Under the pieces are notes generated by a model. The model saw only the letters and a list, made by a program, of their open reading frames with translations, searched no databases and was not told the DNA's origin. Of a stretch of 7,627 nucleotides of DNA, positions 5,196 through 7,627 are shown piece by piece. Position numbers and translations under genes: made by a program. Numbering within the stretch: position 1 is the stretch's first letter; each line of letters begins with the position of its first letter. Location of the stretch: the NCBI GenBank assembly GCA_003518245.1, contig DOZA01000001.1, forward strand, positions 1 through 7,627, read 5' to 3'. The stretch is from Bacteroidales bacterium (GTDB lineage Bacteria > Bacteroidota > Bacteroidia > Bacteroidales > VadinHA17).

Positions 5196-5744
5196 ATGAA
5201 TAAGAAAAAGATAGTAATACTCCTGTTAATAATGATGATCCTGCCCGGGATCATTGAGTCCTGTCTTAAGGAACGCGGCACTGACAATGCCGGGGAGTTT
5301 ACTATAGATAATAATCTTTATGGCTATGGGCCGTACTATGCCATCGGCTTTTCATTTGAGCAGGCTCGTGAGCTGAAAACTAATGATTCACCCGAACCGG
5401 ATATTACAGTACATGCCAGAACAGATGCGCAGGGGAATGTGTCAGGAGCATATCTTGATACCCCTAATCTCCAGGCGTCATATGCCCTTGCAGGGGAATT
5501 TGATACGGATACTGAAGCAAAGGATTTCTTTAATAACTTGCTTGAAGTAGGTACGTATACCTGGTATCTTTTTGCCGATAATATAAGTGAACACCAGGTT
5601 TATGTCTTCAAAACCAGGAAGGATAATTATGTTAAGTTCAGAATTAAAGATCTGGTTCTGAACGATACCGAAAACGGACCATATGCACAGGTAACAATCG
5701 AGTGGAGAATACAACCCGATGGCTCCACAACTTTTTCTCAGTGA
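5196..5744 (+). CDS. HmuY-like predicted lipoprotein
   Basis: This 182-residue exported protein has a Lys-rich start (MNKKK), a hydrophobic core at about 6-20 and a lipobox-like IESC, so Cys23 is the probable lipid anchor; mature residues begin LKERGTD. It has no further membrane segment. The C-terminal half resembles the HmuY family of Bacteroidetes surface lipoproteins: a strand-rich stretch VYVFKTRKDNYVKFRIKDL (135-153) followed by YAQVTIEW and the closing QPDGSTTF (173-180). HmuY of Porphyromonas gingivalis binds haem, but many relatives have no known ligand and the haem-coordinating residues cannot be assigned here, so haem binding is not claimed. An N-terminal segment YGPYYAIGFSFEQAREL (44-60) may be the family's first strand pair. 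It sits 7 bp after pgk, and its stop TGA overlaps the ATG of the next gene, so it is very probably translated with both neighbours. The lipoprotein call is firm; the family call is moderate. Confidence 0.75.
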   Translation: MNKKKIVILLLIMMILPGIIESCLKERGTDNAGEFTIDNNLYGYGPYYAIGFSFEQARELKTNDSPEPDITVHARTDAQGNVSGAYLDTPNLQASYALAGEFDTDTEAKDFFNNLLEVGTYTWYLFADNISEHQVYVFKTRKDNYVKFRIKDLVLNDTENGPYAQVTIEWRIQPDGSTTFSQ

Positions 5745-5746
5745 TG
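5742..5746 (+). promoter_or_regulatory. TGATG stop-start overlap
   Basis: The lipoprotein stop TGA (5742-5744) shares its A with the ATG (5744-5746) of the LuxE-like gene, a classic arrangement for translational coupling. It decides for ATG 5744 over the open GTG at 5702, which would overlap the previous gene by 43 bp and add 14 residues without family support. Confidence 0.75.
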
Positions 5747-6727
5747 GATATACCGGTAAAAGATATATTTAATATATCATCGGAAAAAGATTTCAACGAA
5801 TCAGCCCTTAAAATATTCAGCTACCAGGCTGTGAATAGTGCTGTTTATTCCCAATGGCTTTATGAATTGGGTGTTGATCATAAAAAGGTTAAAAGGATTA
5901 CTGATATACCTTTTCTGCCTGTATCTCTTTACAGGAATCACACAATAATTTCAGGAAAATATAAGGCTGAAAAAATATTTATCAGCAGCGGAACCACAGG
6001 TATGCAAAGGAGCAGGCACTATGTTGCCAGCATTGACCTGTATGAGAAAAGCTTCACCGGATGCTTCAGGAATTTCTACGGTGAAATAGATAATTATGTG
6101 ATCCTTGCCCTGCTTCCTTCTTACTTTGAGGGCGAAGGATCGTCACTGGTATATATGGCTGATGGGCTGATTTCACAGACCGGCTCTGAACACAGTGGGT
6201 TTTTCCTGGATGATCACAGTGACCTTATGAAAAGGATTAATATGCTGCAGGATGATGCAAAGAGGATTATATTGCTGGGAGTAAGTTTTGCGCTGCTTGA
6301 TTTAGCAGAATACAGTGATATAAATATGAGTAATCATATTGTAATGGAAACAGGAGGGATGAAGGGCAGGCGAGAGGAAATGACCAGGGAAGAACTTCAT
6401 TCAACATTAAAGGAAAGTTTCAATCTTGAGAATATACACTCAGAATATGGGATGACTGAGCTTTTGAGCCAGGCCTATTCAAAAGGAGGAGGGATATACA
6501 AGACACCTCCCTGGATGAAAATATTTATACGTGATCCTCATGATCCGTTTAGCCTGCTCGGGCATGACAGGACAGGAGGAGTCAATATTATTGACCTCGC
6601 CAATATTTATTCATGCTCATTTATAGAAACATCAGACCTGGGTATTTCACACCCGGATGGCAGTTTTGAAATAACAGGACGCTTCGACAACAGCGATATC
6701 AGAGGGTGTAACCTGCTTGCTGTTTAG
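5744..6727 (+). CDS. LuxE-family acyl-protein synthetase
   Basis: This 327-residue member of the LuxE branch of adenylate-forming enzymes should be cytoplasmic. LuxE activates a fatty acid with ATP, takes it onto a Cys near its own C-terminus and passes it to the LuxC reductase. Visible motifs: the phosphate-binding SSGTTG at 81-86 with a following basic QRSRHYV, a central METGGMKGRREEMTREEL (201-218), the adenylation motif EYGMTEL (234-240), DLG (298-300), TGRFDNSDIRGCN (311-323) and Cys322 near the end, which I take as the acyl-transfer Cys by position. The length suits Bacteroidetes LuxE proteins, which act outside bioluminescence and whose substrate is unknown. It is joined to the upstream lipoprotein gene by TGATG. 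Unlike many homologues, no luxC-like reductase lies next to it here. The acyl-activating family is secure; the actual acceptor is unknown. Confidence 0.88.
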   Translation: MDIPVKDIFNISSEKDFNESALKIFSYQAVNSAVYSQWLYELGVDHKKVKRITDIPFLPVSLYRNHTIISGKYKAEKIFISSGTTGMQRSRHYVASIDLYEKSFTGCFRNFYGEIDNYVILALLPSYFEGEGSSLVYMADGLISQTGSEHSGFFLDDHSDLMKRINMLQDDAKRIILLGVSFALLDLAEYSDINMSNHIVMETGGMKGRREEMTREELHSTLKESFNLENIHSEYGMTELLSQAYSKGGGIYKTPPWMKIFIRDPHDPFSLLGHDRTGGVNIIDLANIYSCSFIETSDLGISHPDGSFEITGRFDNSDIRGCNLLAV

Positions 6728-6766
6728 GGGTCAACTCCTCAGCCCTTCAACTCCTCAGCACAGCAA
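6728..6766. other. Short convergent intergenic gap
   Basis: Only 39 bp separate the ends of the LuxE-like gene and the aminopeptidase gene. It has no hairpin plus T-run, so neither transcript has a visible intrinsic terminator here. Most of it consists of the octamer repeat at 6731-6762. Confidence 0.6.
6731..6762. repeat. Four tandem octamers, TCARCYCY-like
   Basis: The sequence reads TCAACTCC, TCAGCCCT, TCAACTCC, TCAGCACA. Units 1 and 3 are identical, and a 13-bp segment (6731-6743) recurs exactly at 6747-6759. The strand is pyrimidine-rich (purine-rich on the other strand). It sits exactly between two convergent stops and is non-coding. It may be a slippage product, or a remnant of a longer intergenic repeat family; function unknown. 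Confidence 0.6.
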
Positions 6767-7627
6767 TTATATTCCCAGTTTATCCCTTATATCATCAGGT
6801 ACAGCATCTTTATGGACCATAATAAAAATCACCTTGGCTTTAACATAGCTCACAGACATATTAAGATAGCCTCCGAATTTATTGCGAGTGGTGCCCCAGC
6901 TGTTTTTGGTGATATAGTATTTTGTACCGTTCTGGTCTTTTACAATGCCGGTTACGTGCATCAGGTGATCATCGGTAGTAACGAACTTCTCATATCCTTC
7001 CTGCCTTTTTTCCTGTGTAACATCAGCTTCGGGGAATGGTTTTTCAAACTTATATACCTCTTCCAGTCTCTCGGCTGTTGACATGTCCTCGAAGCGAGCC
7101 CTGTCAGTACCACTGAAATCTTCTGTTTTTGTTACATCAGGGTTTATGGCTACACTGTTGGTGTGAGAAAATCCCTTTTCACTTACATCACCATCCCAGT
7201 CGACAGTGTACCCGTTCTCAAGAGCATAATCCATTATTTTTATGATATCATCTATGGGAACATTATACATATCTTCATGCCTCCAGTTATCATGCACCTC
7301 AATTTCTCCCTTCTCATAGAAGGGGAAATGGTTAAAGGAAGTGATTTCAACATAATCATCCATGTTTATACCCAGGTTGCTGGCAAAGGATTGAGGGGTA
7401 AAAGTCTGACCTTTATAATTAAAGCTGGAAGGTATTTCACCCAGGTAGGTGTCAAGTACTGCATCTACCAGCTCATAATATTCGTCGCTGCGGTGCTTCC
7501 TCTTTACAGGAATTTCAGCAATAGCATTTATAAATGCCTGTAGCTCACTGTGATTATGAGTTTCTGAGTCGTAATTTATTCCCGTATACACTTCTTCAGG
7601 AACCATTCCATATTCTGAAAAGACTTC
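6767..7627 (-). CDS. C1B aminopeptidase (PepC / bleomycin hydrolase type), partial
   Basis: This is the C-terminal 286 residues of a papain-like cysteine aminopeptidase, cut by the right edge; the frame stays open to base 7627 and the catalytic Cys with the N-terminal domain lies beyond it. The visible fragment begins EVFSEYGMVPEEVY, matching the 'YG(L/M)VP..VY' segment of the family. It also has MDDYVEITSFNHFPFYE, VDWDGDVSEKGFSHTN, the catalytic His in DDHLMHVTG (codon 6956-6958) and the catalytic Asn in KNSWGTT (codon 6902-6904). Both His and Asn are intact, so the domain seems functional. The C-terminal end KLGI is near the usual end for the family. Bacteroidetes homologues often carry a signal peptide, but whether this one is exported cannot be seen. 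The gene runs convergent to the LuxE-like gene, so its promoter is to the right of the window and it shares no operon with the others. Confidence 0.93.
   Translation of the reverse strand, partial: EVFSEYGMVPEEVYTGINYDSETHNHSELQAFINAIAEIPVKRKHRSDEYYELVDAVLDTYLGEIPSSFNYKGQTFTPQSFASNLGINMDDYVEITSFNHFPFYEKGEIEVHDNWRHEDMYNVPIDDIIKIMDYALENGYTVDWDGDVSEKGFSHTNSVAINPDVTKTEDFSGTDRARFEDMSTAERLEEVYKFEKPFPEADVTQEKRQEGYEKFVTTDDHLMHVTGIVKDQNGTKYYITKNSWGTTRNKFGGYLNMSVSYVKAKVIFIMVHKDAVPDDIRDKLGI

Noticed and set aside
7163..7543. Plus-strand open frames inside the aminopeptidase gene
   Set aside because: Antisense to conserved peptidase coding sequence with the catalytic His and Asn in the minus frame; the plus-frame products match nothing I know.
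1..7627. CRISPR array, tRNA, rRNA or toxin-antitoxin module
   Set aside because: No regularly spaced repeat array, no cloverleaf or rRNA core sequence, and no paired small genes were seen on either strand.

Overview
The window looks like chromosomal DNA from a member of the Bacteroidota (Bacteroidetes), probably an anaerobic or marine Bacteroidales/Marinilabiliales-type organism. The main reasons are a GldH lipoprotein gene directly after a RicT/PSP1 gene, a LuxE-like acyl-protein synthetase, a HmuY-like lipoprotein, moderately AT-rich DNA, starts with A-rich leaders instead of strong Shine-Dalgarno sites, and candidate promoters of the Bacteroidetes type (TTG plus TAnnTTTG). The order is inferred and cannot be fixed from this sequence alone.

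Left part (about 106-3811, minus strand): a leftward cluster reads holB (clamp-loader delta prime), then ricT (PSP1 / Fe-S protein), gldH (gliding/T9SS-associated lipoprotein) and trmB (tRNA m7G46 methyltransferase). ricT and gldH overlap by 17 bp and trmB follows gldH after 12 bp, apparently with a TTG start. Between holB and ricT lies a 255-bp gap holding a good candidate promoter (2625-2655) and a 141-bp element with 16-bp perfect terminal inverted repeats (2443-2583). The element looks like a MITE or a solo IS remnant and would lie in the ricT-gldH-trmB 5' leader.

Middle (3812-3991): a divergent AT-rich intergenic region with operator-like inverted repeats and weak promoter candidates, separating leftward holB from rightward pgk.

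Right part (3992-6727, plus strand): pgk (phosphoglycerate kinase), a 182-residue HmuY-like lipoprotein 7 bp downstream, and a LuxE-family acyl-protein synthetase whose ATG overlaps the lipoprotein stop (TGATG). This is a compact, probably co-transcribed trio linking a core glycolytic gene to two less understood genes. No LuxC acyl reductase is visible.

Right edge (6767-7627, minus strand): the C-terminal part of a C1B cysteine aminopeptidase (PepC/bleomycin hydrolase type), convergent with the LuxE-like gene. The 39-bp gap between them is largely filled by an octamer repeat.

Most of the window is conserved housekeeping. No clearly new system is visible. The best candidates for follow-up are the MITE-like insertion in the ricT-gldH leader, the orphan LuxE plus HmuY-like pair behind pgk, and the symmetric sequences between holB and pgk.
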